From Streptomyces formicae (GTDB lineage: Bacteria; Actinomycetota; Actinomycetes; Streptomycetales; Streptomycetaceae): DNA of 64,000 bases. The position numbers and the translations under genes were made by a program. Shown in pieces: positions 26,301 to 34,200 of this stretch (position 1 is the first letter of the stretch; each line of letters opens with the position of its first letter). The stretch is taken from contig NZ_CP022685.1 in NCBI RefSeq assembly GCF_002556545.1, positions 6,798,001 through 6,862,000 of the forward strand, written 5' to 3'. Below the pieces are notes generated by a model. It was not told where the DNA came from. It ran no database searches and worked only from the letters and a program-made list of their open reading frames with translations.

Positions 26301-28032
26301 CGTACACCATCTCCTCGTCGAGCTCCCCGACGCGGCCGCCGCCCTTCTTGGGGTCGGCGCCCGCGAGGAAGACTCCGAAGAGGCCGCGGTCGGGAATCGT
26401 GCCCCCGGAGGTGACGGCGAGGCGCTGTGCCCCGGGGCGGCCGGTGACCGTGCCCGCGACGCGGTCCCAGACCACGCGCGGGCGGAGCTCGGCGAAGGCG
26501 TCGGAGGGATAGCGGCCCGCCAGCATGTCGAGTACTGCCGTGAAAGCCGACTCCGGGAGCGAGGCGAACGAGGCGGCCCCGCGGACCGTGGCGAGGAGGT
26601 CGTCGACCTGCCAGGTGTCGAGCGCGACCATCGCGACCAACTGCTGGGCCAGTACGTCCAGGGGGTTGGCCGGGACGCGCAGCGACTCGATGGCGCCGGT
26701 GCGCATGCGTTCGGTGACGACGGCGGCCTGGACCAGGTCGCCCCGGTACTTGGGGAAGACGACTCCCGTGGAGACCGCGCCCACCTGGTGGCCCGCCCGG
26801 CCCACGCGCTGCAGTCCGGAGGCGACGGACGGCGGCGACTCGACCTGCACGACCAGGTCGACCGCGCCCATGTCGATGCCCAGCTCCAGGCTGGACGTGG
26901 CGACCACGGCGGGCAGCCTGCCCGCCTTGAGGTCCTCCTCGACCTGTGCCCGCTGCTCCTTGGAGACCGAGCCGTGGTGGGCGCGGGCCAGGACGGGCGG
27001 GGCGCCCTTGGCGGCGCCCGACTCGGCCATCAGCTCCGCGGGGGAGTGGTCCTCGGGGAGCGCCTCGCCGGTGGCCCTTTCGTACGCGATCTCGTTCAGG
27101 CGGTTGCACAGGCGCTCGGCCAGGCGACGGGAGTTGGCGAAGACGATCGTCGAGCGGTGCGCCTGGACGAGGTCGGTGATGCGCTCCTCGACGTGCGGCC
27201 AGATCGAGGGGCGCTCGGCGCCCTCGTCGGAGTCGGCGACCGGGGATCCTCCCAGCTCGGCGAGGTCCTCGACGGGGACGACCACCGACAGGTCGAACTC
27301 CTTGCCGGACGGCGGCTGGACGATCTCCACCTTGCGCCGCGGGGAGAGATAGCGCGCCACCTCGTCCACCGGCCGCACGGTCGCCGAAAGCCCGATGCGG
27401 CGCGCGGGCCTCGGCAGCAGCTGGTCGAGGCGCTCCAAGGACAGGGCCAGGTGGGCGCCGCGCTTGGTGCCCGCGACCGCGTGCACCTCGTCCAGGATGA
27501 TCGTCTCGATGCCGGTCAGCGCGTCCCGCGCGGCGGACGTCAGCATCAGGAAGAGCGACTCGGGCGTGGTGATCAGGATGTCCGGCGGCCTGGTCGAAAG
27601 AGCCCTGCGCTCGGCGGCCGGGGTGTCGCCCGAGCGGATGCCGACCCGCACCTCGGGCTCCGGAAGGCCGAGGCGCACCGACTCCTGGCGGATGCCGGTC
27701 AGCGGACTGCGCAGATTGCGCTCCACGTCGACCGCGAGGGCCTTGAGCGGCGACACGTACAGCACCCGGCAGCGCTTCTTCGGGTCGGCGGGCGGCGGGG
27801 TCGAGGCCAGCTGGTCGAGCGCGGCGAGGAACGCGGCCAGGGTCTTGCCGGATCCCGTGGGCGCGACGACCAGCACGTCGGAGCCCTCGCCGATCGCCTG
27901 CCACGCCCCGGCCTGGGCGTCGGTGGGCGCGGAGAAGGCACCGGTGAACCAGCCGCGGGTCGCCGGGGAGAACCCGTCGAGAGCGGCGTGGGCGCTGGGG
28001 GCGCTGGGCGCGGACCTGACCATGCCCCCCAT
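23347..28032 (-). CDS. lhr: Lhr-type ATP-dependent DNA helicase
   Basis: The 1561-residue SF2 helicase has Walker A APTGSGKT (about 55-65), a DEVH box in TIILDEVHAVAGTKRG, SATVRP, FANSRRLAERL, and QRVGRAGHQ as motif VI. It has the long Lhr C-terminal region that binds DNA in this family. Lhr is a 3'-5' DNA translocase induced by DNA damage in mycobacteria. ATG 28032 has a weak GGGG site; ATG 28023, three codons later, is an alternative. A 12-bp tandem repeat lies just upstream. The Nei-type gene follows. Confidence 0.93.
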   Translation of the reverse strand: MGGMVRSAPSAPSAHAALDGFSPATRGWFTGAFSAPTDAQAGAWQAIGEGSDVLVVAPTGSGKTLAAFLAALDQLASTPPPADPKKRCRVLYVSPLKALAVDVERNLRSPLTGIRQESVRLGLPEPEVRVGIRSGDTPAAERRALSTRPPDILITTPESLFLMLTSAARDALTGIETIILDEVHAVAGTKRGAHLALSLERLDQLLPRPARRIGLSATVRPVDEVARYLSPRRKVEIVQPPSGKEFDLSVVVPVEDLAELGGSPVADSDEGAERPSIWPHVEERITDLVQAHRSTIVFANSRRLAERLCNRLNEIAYERATGEALPEDHSPAELMAESGAAKGAPPVLARAHHGSVSKEQRAQVEEDLKAGRLPAVVATSSLELGIDMGAVDLVVQVESPPSVASGLQRVGRAGHQVGAVSTGVVFPKYRGDLVQAAVVTERMRTGAIESLRVPANPLDVLAQQLVAMVALDTWQVDDLLATVRGAASFASLPESAFTAVLDMLAGRYPSDAFAELRPRVVWDRVAGTVTGRPGAQRLAVTSGGTIPDRGLFGVFLAGADPKKGGGRVGELDEEMVYESRVGDVFTLGTSSWRIEDITRDRVLVSPAPGVPGRLPFWKGDQLGRPLELGRALGAFLREVGALPQERARARLLAAGLDAWAADNVLTYLAEQREACGHIPDDRTIVVERFRDELGDWRVVVHSPFGAQVHAPWALALGARLTERYGMDAQVMHADDGIVLRLPDADLMGLDLLDQEPSAPSMEYDAEKAPIGAGDVAFDKGEVHQIVTDQVGGSALFASRFRECAARALLLPRRSPGKRTPLWQQRQRAAQLLEVASEFGSFPIVLEAVRECLQDVFDVPGLTELMGDIESRRVRLVEVTTPEPSPFARSLLFGYVAQFLYEGDSPLAERRAAALSLDSRLLAELLGQAELRELLDAEVLTELEQELQWRTEDRRVKDAEGVADLLRLLGPLTEGELAERGAEPEWAAELSSARRAIRVRIAGTDHWAAIEDAGRLRDALGTALPVGVPEAFTEPVKDPLGDLLARFARTHGPFTSAAAAARFGLGAAVTEGALQRLAANGRVVQGEFHPAGIGQEWCDAAVLRRLRRRSLAALRHELEPVPPAALAQFLPQWQHLGGHGLRGVDGLVRAVEQLQGATVPASALEKLVLPSRVAGYAPAMLDELTAAGEVVWAGAGSLPGKDGWVSLYLADAAPLLLPPPHPLELTALHQSVLDALSGGYGLFFRQIADQVRATTHPDATDPQLADAVWDLTWSGRLTNDTLAPMRSLLGSGRTAGATAHRAKRSIPRGRYGSLTAAARPASRTGPPTVAGRWSLLPLREPDPTLRAHALARTLLDRHGVVTRGAVAAEGVEGGFSATYRVLSAFEDSGQARRGYVVEGLGAAQFAMDGAVDRLRATANSRERSDGSRSSSDTPPAVVLAAADPANAYGAALPWPEPPNDAGHKPGRKAGSLVVLVDGELTLYMERGGKSLLAWPTTPESPIAEDPRLHAAAEALAAAARAGSLGTVTVERVNGTSALTSPFAPLLEGSGFHATPRGLRLRA

Positions 28033-28042
28033 CGTGCACCCC

Positions 28043-28102
28043 GCCACTGACAACGCCACTGACAACGCCACCGACAACGCCGCTGACAACGCCGCTGATC
28101 AC
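28043..28102. repeat. 12-bp tandem repeat between lhr and the AraC gene
   Basis: Five head-to-tail units begin at 28043, 28055, 28067, 28079 and 28091. The first two are identical (GCCACTGACAAC); the next two differ at one or two bases; the last ends TGATCAC. The array fills most of the 127 bases between the divergent lhr and AraC starts and so overlaps the lhr leader. It also reads in frame upstream of lhr as a SVAL-type repeat. Confidence 0.9.
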
Positions 28103-28159
28103 TGCGGCCACCTGCGAAATCACGGTGAGCGCGAGGACCGGGACGCGCAGAATGGGGGC

Positions 28160-29062
28160 ATGGCGGGTTCGGCGGAGCAGGCACGGCACTGGCGGTACGC
28201 CGAGCTGCCCGGCGTCGATCTGCTGCAGGCCCGCTACATCCACAAGACGTTCGTCCGGCACACCCACGAGCACTTCGTGATCGCCGCGATCGCCGAGGGC
28301 GTCGACGTCTTCCAGCACGGCGGCGGCGAGCAGGCCGCGGGGCCCGGCGCCCTCGCCCTGATCAATCCCGACACCGCGCACACGGGCCGGGCCGGTGTCC
28401 CCGAGGGCTGGCGGTACGGGGCCGTCTACCCGGCGCCCGAGCTGGTCTCCGCCATCGCCGCGGAGACCACCGGCATCCGCGGCACCCCCGGCTTCGTCCG
28501 TCCGGTGCTCGACGATCCGTACGCCGTGGCCCTGGTCCACCGGGTGCTGCGGGCCGCGGAGGAGGGCAACGCGCTCGCCGCCGACACCCTGCTGCGGGTG
28601 GCGGTGACGCGGCTGCTGCGGCAGAACGGCGGGCGTCTGCCGCAGCGGACCGTGCGCACCGCGGGCGCGCGCACGGCGGCACGCGCGCGTGCCGTCCTGG
28701 AGCAGCGGCTCGTCGCTCCGCCGAGCCTCGAACAGCTCGCCACCGAGCTCGGCACGGGACCCTTCGCCCTGCTGCGCGCCTTCCGCGAGGCCTACGGAAT
28801 GCCGCCGCACGCCTGGCTCACCGACGCGCGGGTGCGCCGGGCACGCGGCCTCCTGGACGCGGGCACGTCGCCCGCGGCGGCGGCCGTCGCCGTGGGCTTC
28901 ACCGACCAGCCGCACCTCAACCGGCACTTCACCCGGATCGTGGGGGTGCCTCCTGGGGCGTACCAGCGCGAGCGCAAGAACGTACAAGACCTGGCAGCTG
29001 CCCCCTCCTACCGTCCCGTAGGTGGCAGAACAGACGATCCCGCCGGGCGCGGGCGACCATGA
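28160..29062 (+). CDS. AraC-family transcriptional regulator with cupin sensor
   Basis: The 300-residue protein has an N-terminal cupin (about 15-150: FVRHTHEHFVIAAIAEG, PGALALINPDTAHTG). Two C-terminal AraC helix-turn-helices follow (about 190-285), with VAVGFTDQPHLNRHFTRIVGVPPGAY. In this subgroup the regulator often controls an adjacent amino-acid exporter. Its 3' end overlaps azlC by 41 bases, so azlCD are the obvious targets. CAGAAT (28148-28153) lies 6 bases before the ATG and there is no clear ribosome site. Confidence 0.9.
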   Translation: MAGSAEQARHWRYAELPGVDLLQARYIHKTFVRHTHEHFVIAAIAEGVDVFQHGGGEQAAGPGALALINPDTAHTGRAGVPEGWRYGAVYPAPELVSAIAAETTGIRGTPGFVRPVLDDPYAVALVHRVLRAAEEGNALAADTLLRVAVTRLLRQNGGRLPQRTVRTAGARTAARARAVLEQRLVAPPSLEQLATELGTGPFALLRAFREAYGMPPHAWLTDARVRRARGLLDAGTSPAAAAVAVGFTDQPHLNRHFTRIVGVPPGAYQRERKNVQDLAAAPSYRPVGGRTDDPAGRGRP

Positions 29063-29813
29063 CCGAGGCGGCGGGCGAGGCGTCGAACCCGCGAGGCCGG
29101 GAGCGGGTCCGGGAGCGGAGCCGAAACCGGACGCTGCCGTCGTCCGTGACGCGCTCGGCGTCGGAGTCGCCGTCGGGCTCTCCGGCTTCGCCTTCGGAGT
29201 GACCTCGGCGGGCAGCGGCCTCACCGCGCTCCAGACCTGCGTGCTCAGCCTGCTGGTGTTCACAGGAGCCTCGCAGTTCGCCCTGGTCGGCGCGCTCGCG
29301 GGCGGCGGGAACCCGTTCACCGCCGCCGCGGGCGCCTTCTTCCTCGGCGTGCGCAACGCCTTCTACGGACTGCGGCTCTCGCAGGTGCTGGCCCTCCCGC
29401 GCGCGGTACGGCCGTTCGCCGCGCACTGGGTCATCGACGAGACCACGGCGGTCACCCTCGCCCAGCCCACCCGCCGCGGCGCCCGCATCGGCTTCACCGT
29501 CACCGGGGTCAGCCTCTACGTGCTGTGGAACCTCACCACGCTCCTCGGCGCGCTGGGCGCCGAGGCGATCGGTGACACCGACGCGTGGGGGCTCGACGCG
29601 GCGGGGCCCGCGGTCTTCCTCGCGCTGCTCGCGCCGATGCTGCGTACGACGAGGGAGCGCGCGGCCGCGGCCCTGGCCGTCGTCCTGGGGCTCGGGCTGC
29701 TGCCGGTACTGCCCGGCGGCGTACCGGTCCTGGTGGCGGCCCTCGCGGCGCCGATGGTGCTCTACGTAGAGGGCCGAGTAGCGGACCGCACGCTCCGGAG
29801 GGAAGCCCGTTGA
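29022..29813 (+). CDS. azlC: AzlC-family branched-chain amino-acid exporter, large subunit
   Basis: The 263-residue membrane protein has the AzlC signature: GLSGFAFGV, CVLSLLVFTGASQFALVG and FFLGVRNAFYGLRLS, with several membrane segments and a hydrophilic N-terminal tail of about 40 residues. AzlC with AzlD exports branched-chain amino acids or their analogues. GTG 29022 lies inside the AraC gene; TACCGT (29009-29014) ends 7 bases before it, so a leaderless start is possible. The stop overlaps the azlD start. Confidence 0.88.
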   Translation: MAEQTIPPGAGDHDRGGGRGVEPARPGAGPGAEPKPDAAVVRDALGVGVAVGLSGFAFGVTSAGSGLTALQTCVLSLLVFTGASQFALVGALAGGGNPFTAAAGAFFLGVRNAFYGLRLSQVLALPRAVRPFAAHWVIDETTAVTLAQPTRRGARIGFTVTGVSLYVLWNLTTLLGALGAEAIGDTDAWGLDAAGPAVFLALLAPMLRTTRERAAAALAVVLGLGLLPVLPGGVPVLVAALAAPMVLYVEGRVADRTLRREAR

Positions 29814-30118
29814 CCATCTGGATCGCGATCGCGCTGACCTTCGTCGGCTGCTACCTCGTCAAGCTCGCCGGACTCCTTGTGCCCGCGGGCGCGCTGGAGC
29901 GGCCGCTCGTCAGACGGCTGGCAGCCCTGCTTCCCGTGGCCCTCCTTGCGGCGCTCACGGCCCAGCAGGCCTTCGGCGACGGGCGGGAGCTCGTCCTGGA
30001 CGCCAAGGCGGCAGGGCTCGCGGCGGCGGCCGTGGCGCTGCTGCTGCGCGCGCCGTTCCTCGTCGTGATCGCGGCGGCCGTCGCCGTCACGGCGGGGGTG
30101 CGGGCGCTGACGGGCTGA
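29810..30118 (+). CDS. azlD: AzlD-family branched-chain amino-acid transport protein, small subunit
   Basis: The 102-residue protein has about four membrane helices, from TIWIAIALTFVGCYLVKLAG to VIAAAVAVTAGVRALTG, as usual for AzlD. The TTG at 29810 overlaps the azlC stop and follows GGAGGG at 7 bases; the TTG start is chosen because no ATG or GTG lies nearby in frame. A tandem 20-bp duplication covers its last codons and stop. Confidence 0.85.
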   Translation: MTIWIAIALTFVGCYLVKLAGLLVPAGALERPLVRRLAALLPVALLAALTAQQAFGDGRELVLDAKAAGLAAAAVALLLRAPFLVVIAAAVAVTAGVRALTG

Positions 30119-30138
30119 TGCGGGCGCTGACGGGCTGA
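30099..30138. repeat. 20-bp tandem duplication at the azlD stop
   Basis: TGCGGGCGCTGACGGGCTGA occurs twice head to tail (30099-30118 and 30119-30138), so the stop region of azlD is duplicated. It looks like a recent slippage event. Confidence 0.95.
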
Positions 30139-30169
30139 GTCGTCGCGTCCCGTAAGCCGTCAGCGGCCT

Positions 30170-31201
30170 TCAGTCGATGGACCGTCCGTACGCCCGCAGC
30201 GTGCGCAGCGCCTCGATGGTCACGATCGGGCGGGCCTCCAGGGCCGTGCCGGGCGCCCACTGACGCCAGCGGACGGGCCAGCCGCCGTCGGACCGCTGGT
30301 CCCGTTCGAGGAAGTCCAGCGAGCGTGCCAGCTCCTCGTCGGTGAACCACGCGCGCGCGAGGGACTCGGGGGCCTTCGCGAAGTCGTGCGGGAAGTGGTG
30401 CTCGCCCGGCGCGTAACCGGGCGCCACCGGCTGGGCGTCGAGGGCCGCGGGATCCAGTGCCACGAGGCGCTGTTCGCGCACGAGGCGGCCGAGTCGGTCG
30501 GCCGCCGCCTGCGCGCGTGGGCGGTCGGGCGCGCCGTCGAGGAAGGCGACGGCCGCCTGCACCTCGTACGGATGCGACTTCTCCAGCGATTCGACGGCCG
30601 CCCAGCAGAAGTCCGTGGCGCGGAACAGCCAGGCGTGCCAGACCTCGTTGCGGTGCAGCAGGCCCACCACGGGGCCGGTGGCGAGGAGTTCGCTGGGCGG
30701 ATCGTCCAGGATCGGGACGAACGGTGCCGAGGGGTAGCCGCGCTGGCTGGGATGGATCGCCGGAAGGGCGCCGTCCGGAGTCGACACGGACGTCAGATAG
30801 CGGCAGACGCGCTCCACCCGCTGCCCGCCGCAACGCCTGATCGAGTCCAGGACGCGCAGCGCGTGCCCGACGTGCAGCGGCTGGCTGACGGGACCGCGCA
30901 GGTCGGGTTCCAGCGCGTAGCCGTACCCGCCGTCCCCCGTGGCATAGGCGTTCAGGGCGGTCTCCACCGCGTCGGCGGCCTGGTCGCCGCCGACGTCCGT
31001 GGTGCCCGTGGTGCCCGCGGTACCCGTGCCCGCTGTACCCGTGCCCGCGGTACCCGTCGTGCCTCGGGAAAAGTGGTACGCGAACCGTCGCTGTTCGAGG
31101 ACGCGCGCGGTGAGCCAGACGAAGTGCTCGGCGCGGGCGACCGGGGAGAGCGCCGCGTCGGGGGAGGGCACGGGGTCGTTGGATGCTCCGGTTTCGGCCA
31201 T
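30170..31201 (-). CDS. Uncharacterised protein with prenyltransferase/terpene-cyclase-like helical repeats
   Basis: The 343-residue soluble protein contains motifs spaced like the alpha-alpha toroid of squalene-cyclase and prenyltransferase beta subunits: ATGDGGYGYALEPDL, TPDGALPAIHPSQRGYPSAPF and DQRSDGGWPVRW. I cannot assign a reaction. A low-complexity Gly/Thr stretch (about 47-69) comes from a DNA repeat. TACGGT (31208-31213) lies 6 bases upstream of the ATG with no ribosome site, so the mRNA is probably leaderless. It ends convergently to azlD. Confidence 0.7.
   Translation of the reverse strand: MAETGASNDPVPSPDAALSPVARAEHFVWLTARVLEQRRFAYHFSRGTTGTAGTGTAGTGTAGTTGTTDVGGDQAADAVETALNAYATGDGGYGYALEPDLRGPVSQPLHVGHALRVLDSIRRCGGQRVERVCRYLTSVSTPDGALPAIHPSQRGYPSAPFVPILDDPPSELLATGPVVGLLHRNEVWHAWLFRATDFCWAAVESLEKSHPYEVQAAVAFLDGAPDRPRAQAAADRLGRLVREQRLVALDPAALDAQPVAPGYAPGEHHFPHDFAKAPESLARAWFTDEELARSLDFLERDQRSDGGWPVRWRQWAPGTALEARPIVTIEALRTLRAYGRSID
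30999..31062. repeat. GTACCCGTGCCC-type short repeat inside a coding region
   Basis: Degenerate 6-bp units (GTACCC, GTGCCC, GTGGTG) repeat through 64 bases. They encode the Gly-Thr/Ala run of the 30170-31201 gene. Such tracts often vary in length among strains. Confidence 0.8.
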
Positions 31202-31258
31202 GTCCCGACCGTAGGACGGAAAGCGTTCTCGGCAAGCCCCCTGGGACGGGCTGCACTC

Positions 31259-34200
31259 TCAGGGGCGCGATACGGGAGGCATGGTGTTGACGGCCGACGC
31301 GCGGTCGTGGCCGGCGTGCCGTGCCGCCGGATTGGCGAGCCTCTGGCGCGGGTCGATCGCTCGGCTGATGGCCGACTCGACCGAGGCGACGCGGTCCGCG
31401 AGGAGGCCGAGGGCGGCGACGGCGCGGATCATCGGGTCCTCGTCGGGGCCGCCGAGCGTGCGGGCCCGGACGTGGGCGGCCTTGATCTCGGCCCAGCGGT
31501 CGGCCTGCTCCGGAGTGAGCGTGCCGCGCAGTTCCGCGAGTTTCAGCAGGTTCGCCTCGGCTCCGGAGGTGAGGGTCTGGGCCTCGCCGTTGTAGTGGTC
31601 GTCGATGACGGCGGCGAGTTCGGCGGTGTTCATGACGGGGTCGATCCGGGCGGCGATCTTGTTCATGTCGCGGTAGGAGCCCTGGAGCCGGAAGGGCGGT
31701 TCGGTGCGGGTCTCGTCCGACCGGCCCGCGGAGGCGATGTAGGCGGCGTTGACCGCGAGCACGGTGGAGCGGGCCGTGAGCAGGTGCCGGAGCACGGCGA
31801 CGAGGCGTTCCACCTCGGCGGGGGCGTACGGATGCGTGAGCCGGTCGGCGCGCGCGGTGGGGGCGTTCCCGGCGAGGCGGATCAGGAGGTCCAGGTCGGC
31901 GCGGTCGCGACCGGCGAGCGGGGCAAGGACCGGATGCGCGGTGAGGGCGTTCTCGACGAAGCTGGCGGCGAAGGCGTCCTCCTTGCCGCTCAGGACGTCG
32001 CCGAGGTTCCACACGTCGGCGCGGTTGGCGAGCATGTCGGGGATGCGGAAGCGGGCGCCCGACTCGGTGTAGGGGTTGCCCGCCATGCAGACGGCGAAGC
32101 GCTTGCCGCGCAGGTCGTAGGTGCGGGACGTGCCGTTCCAGACGCCTTCCATGCGGCGCTGGGCGTCGCACAGGGAGATGAACTTCTGCAGCAGCTCGGG
32201 CGAGGTGTGCTGGATGTCGTCCAGGTGGAGGAGCACGTTGTTGCCCGCCTCGAGCGCGAAGTTGACCTTCTCGATCTCCTGGCGTGCCGTCGCGTTCGGC
32301 GCCTGCGCGGGGTCCAGCGAGGTGACGCCGTGGCCGAGCGCGGGGCCGTTGACCTTGACCAGGACCAGACCGAGGCGGTCGGCGACGTACTCCATGAGTG
32401 TCGTCTTGCCGTATCCGGGCGGGGAGACGAGCAGCAGCAGGCCGCCCGCCGTGCCGAGCTGCTTGTCGAGGCTGTCGCCGATGAGCGGCAGGTACACCTC
32501 GTCGATGAGGCGGTTGCGGACGAAGGAGGACATCACCGTGGGCCGGTACTCGTCCAGGCGCAGCCTGCTCCGCTCCGCCGCGACGAGTTCGGTGCGGCGG
32601 GCCTGGTAGGCGCGGAAACCGGGCACTGTCCGGGTGCGGAAGTCCTGCGTCCGGGCGAGGAGTTCGTCGACCCGGACGGTGAGGCGGCGCCCCTGGACGC
32701 GGGGGTGCGTGCCGAGGAGGCCCTCGACGGTCTCGGCGGGTGGGGCGGCGCGGTCGTAGCGCTCCAGGTCCGGGCAGAGCTCGACGGCGACCGCCTCGGC
32801 CAGGTCGTCGCCGCCCTCGCCGGTGGCGGCCGCGTACGAGGACAGCCACGCCTGGACCAGTTGCCGCCGCGGCGCGAAGTCGACGACGCGGGCCAGGTCG
32901 TCCTCGTACGCCGAACTGTCCGCGGCCCGGCGGAACGTGTCGAGGAAGGCGCGGGTGGACTCCGTGGTGACGAACCCGGCGGGGCCCGTGGTGAGCTCGT
33001 CGAAGAGGTACGCGGCGGCCGGGGCGCCGATGTGCCGGGCGAGCTCAGCGCGGAGGTCGTCGATGGCGGGCACGAGGCCGAAGGTGTCGCGGGCGCGGGC
33101 CAGGGACACCGCGCGCCGCGTCCACAGCTCCCGCTCGTCGGCCGTCGTGTCGTGCGCCCAGAAGCACTGGGCGGCCGCGCGCGCCTCTGGCGTGTGCCGC
33201 AGCGGGCCCGCCTCGTCGTACAGGCGCAGCAGAGCGCCGAGGATCAGGGTCGCGTCGTGGTCGTGGACACCGGGCTCGTAGCCCTCGTCGTACGCCGCCT
33301 GCGCCGCCGCCCGCACCAGGGACGGCAGGTCGTCGGCGGCCAGGAGGGCCTCGGGGCCGTGCTCGTCGAGGAGGCGGGCCGCGAGGTGTTCGGCGCGGTA
33401 GACCTCGGCGGTCTCGGACGGCAGGAGCTGGTTCCAGAAGGGGCGCAGCTCGGCGAAGGACGGGTCGGTGACAGGGGCGCGGTAGTCGGTGCCCGTCAGC
33501 GCGAAGGACATGCCGTCGCCGTCCGCGGTCGGGACGAGCGCGAGGTCGAGGGGCTGGGTGTTGACCGCGAAGCGGTGGCGGCCGAGGCGGATGGTGTCGC
33601 CGCCGTCGCCGTACAGCTCGGCGCGGTCGCGCAGCGAGCGCCCGGCCTCCTGGCGGGCCGCCTTCAGACGGCCCGCCAGTTCCTCGGCCCCCACCTGGTC
33701 GTCGAGTTCGCGCAGTTCCTCGATGGTGCGGCGCACCTTGCCGACCATCGGGTCGGAGGCGAAGTACGTGTGGATCTCGTCGGTGGACGCGAGCGTGGCC
33801 ACGCGCCGCGCGACCGTCTCCAGGACCCTGGCCGCCGAGGTGGCGAGGCGCTCGGCGTGCCGGGCCCGGGTGTCGGCGAGGGTCTGCTTGCGGGACGCGA
33901 ACGCCTCGTACACCTCGGTGCGCCGGGTGTCGAGTTCGGCCAGGAACTCGTCCGATTCGGCGAACCGCCCCTCCAGGTTCTCCAGGTGGAGCAGGAGACG
34001 GGCGAGCTGGTCGTCGCAGCTCCGGGGGGTAGCAGCGGCGGCGAGCGCGCCGGTGACGGCCTGACCGAGGAGGGCGAACTCGGCGGCGAACTCGGCCCGT
34101 CCCTCGTGCGCGGTCAGCTCGCGGCGCCGGGCGTCCAGCGTGGCGCGGGCGCGGTTCACGCCCGCGAGGACCTCGGCGACGCGCTCCAGCACGGCGGTGC

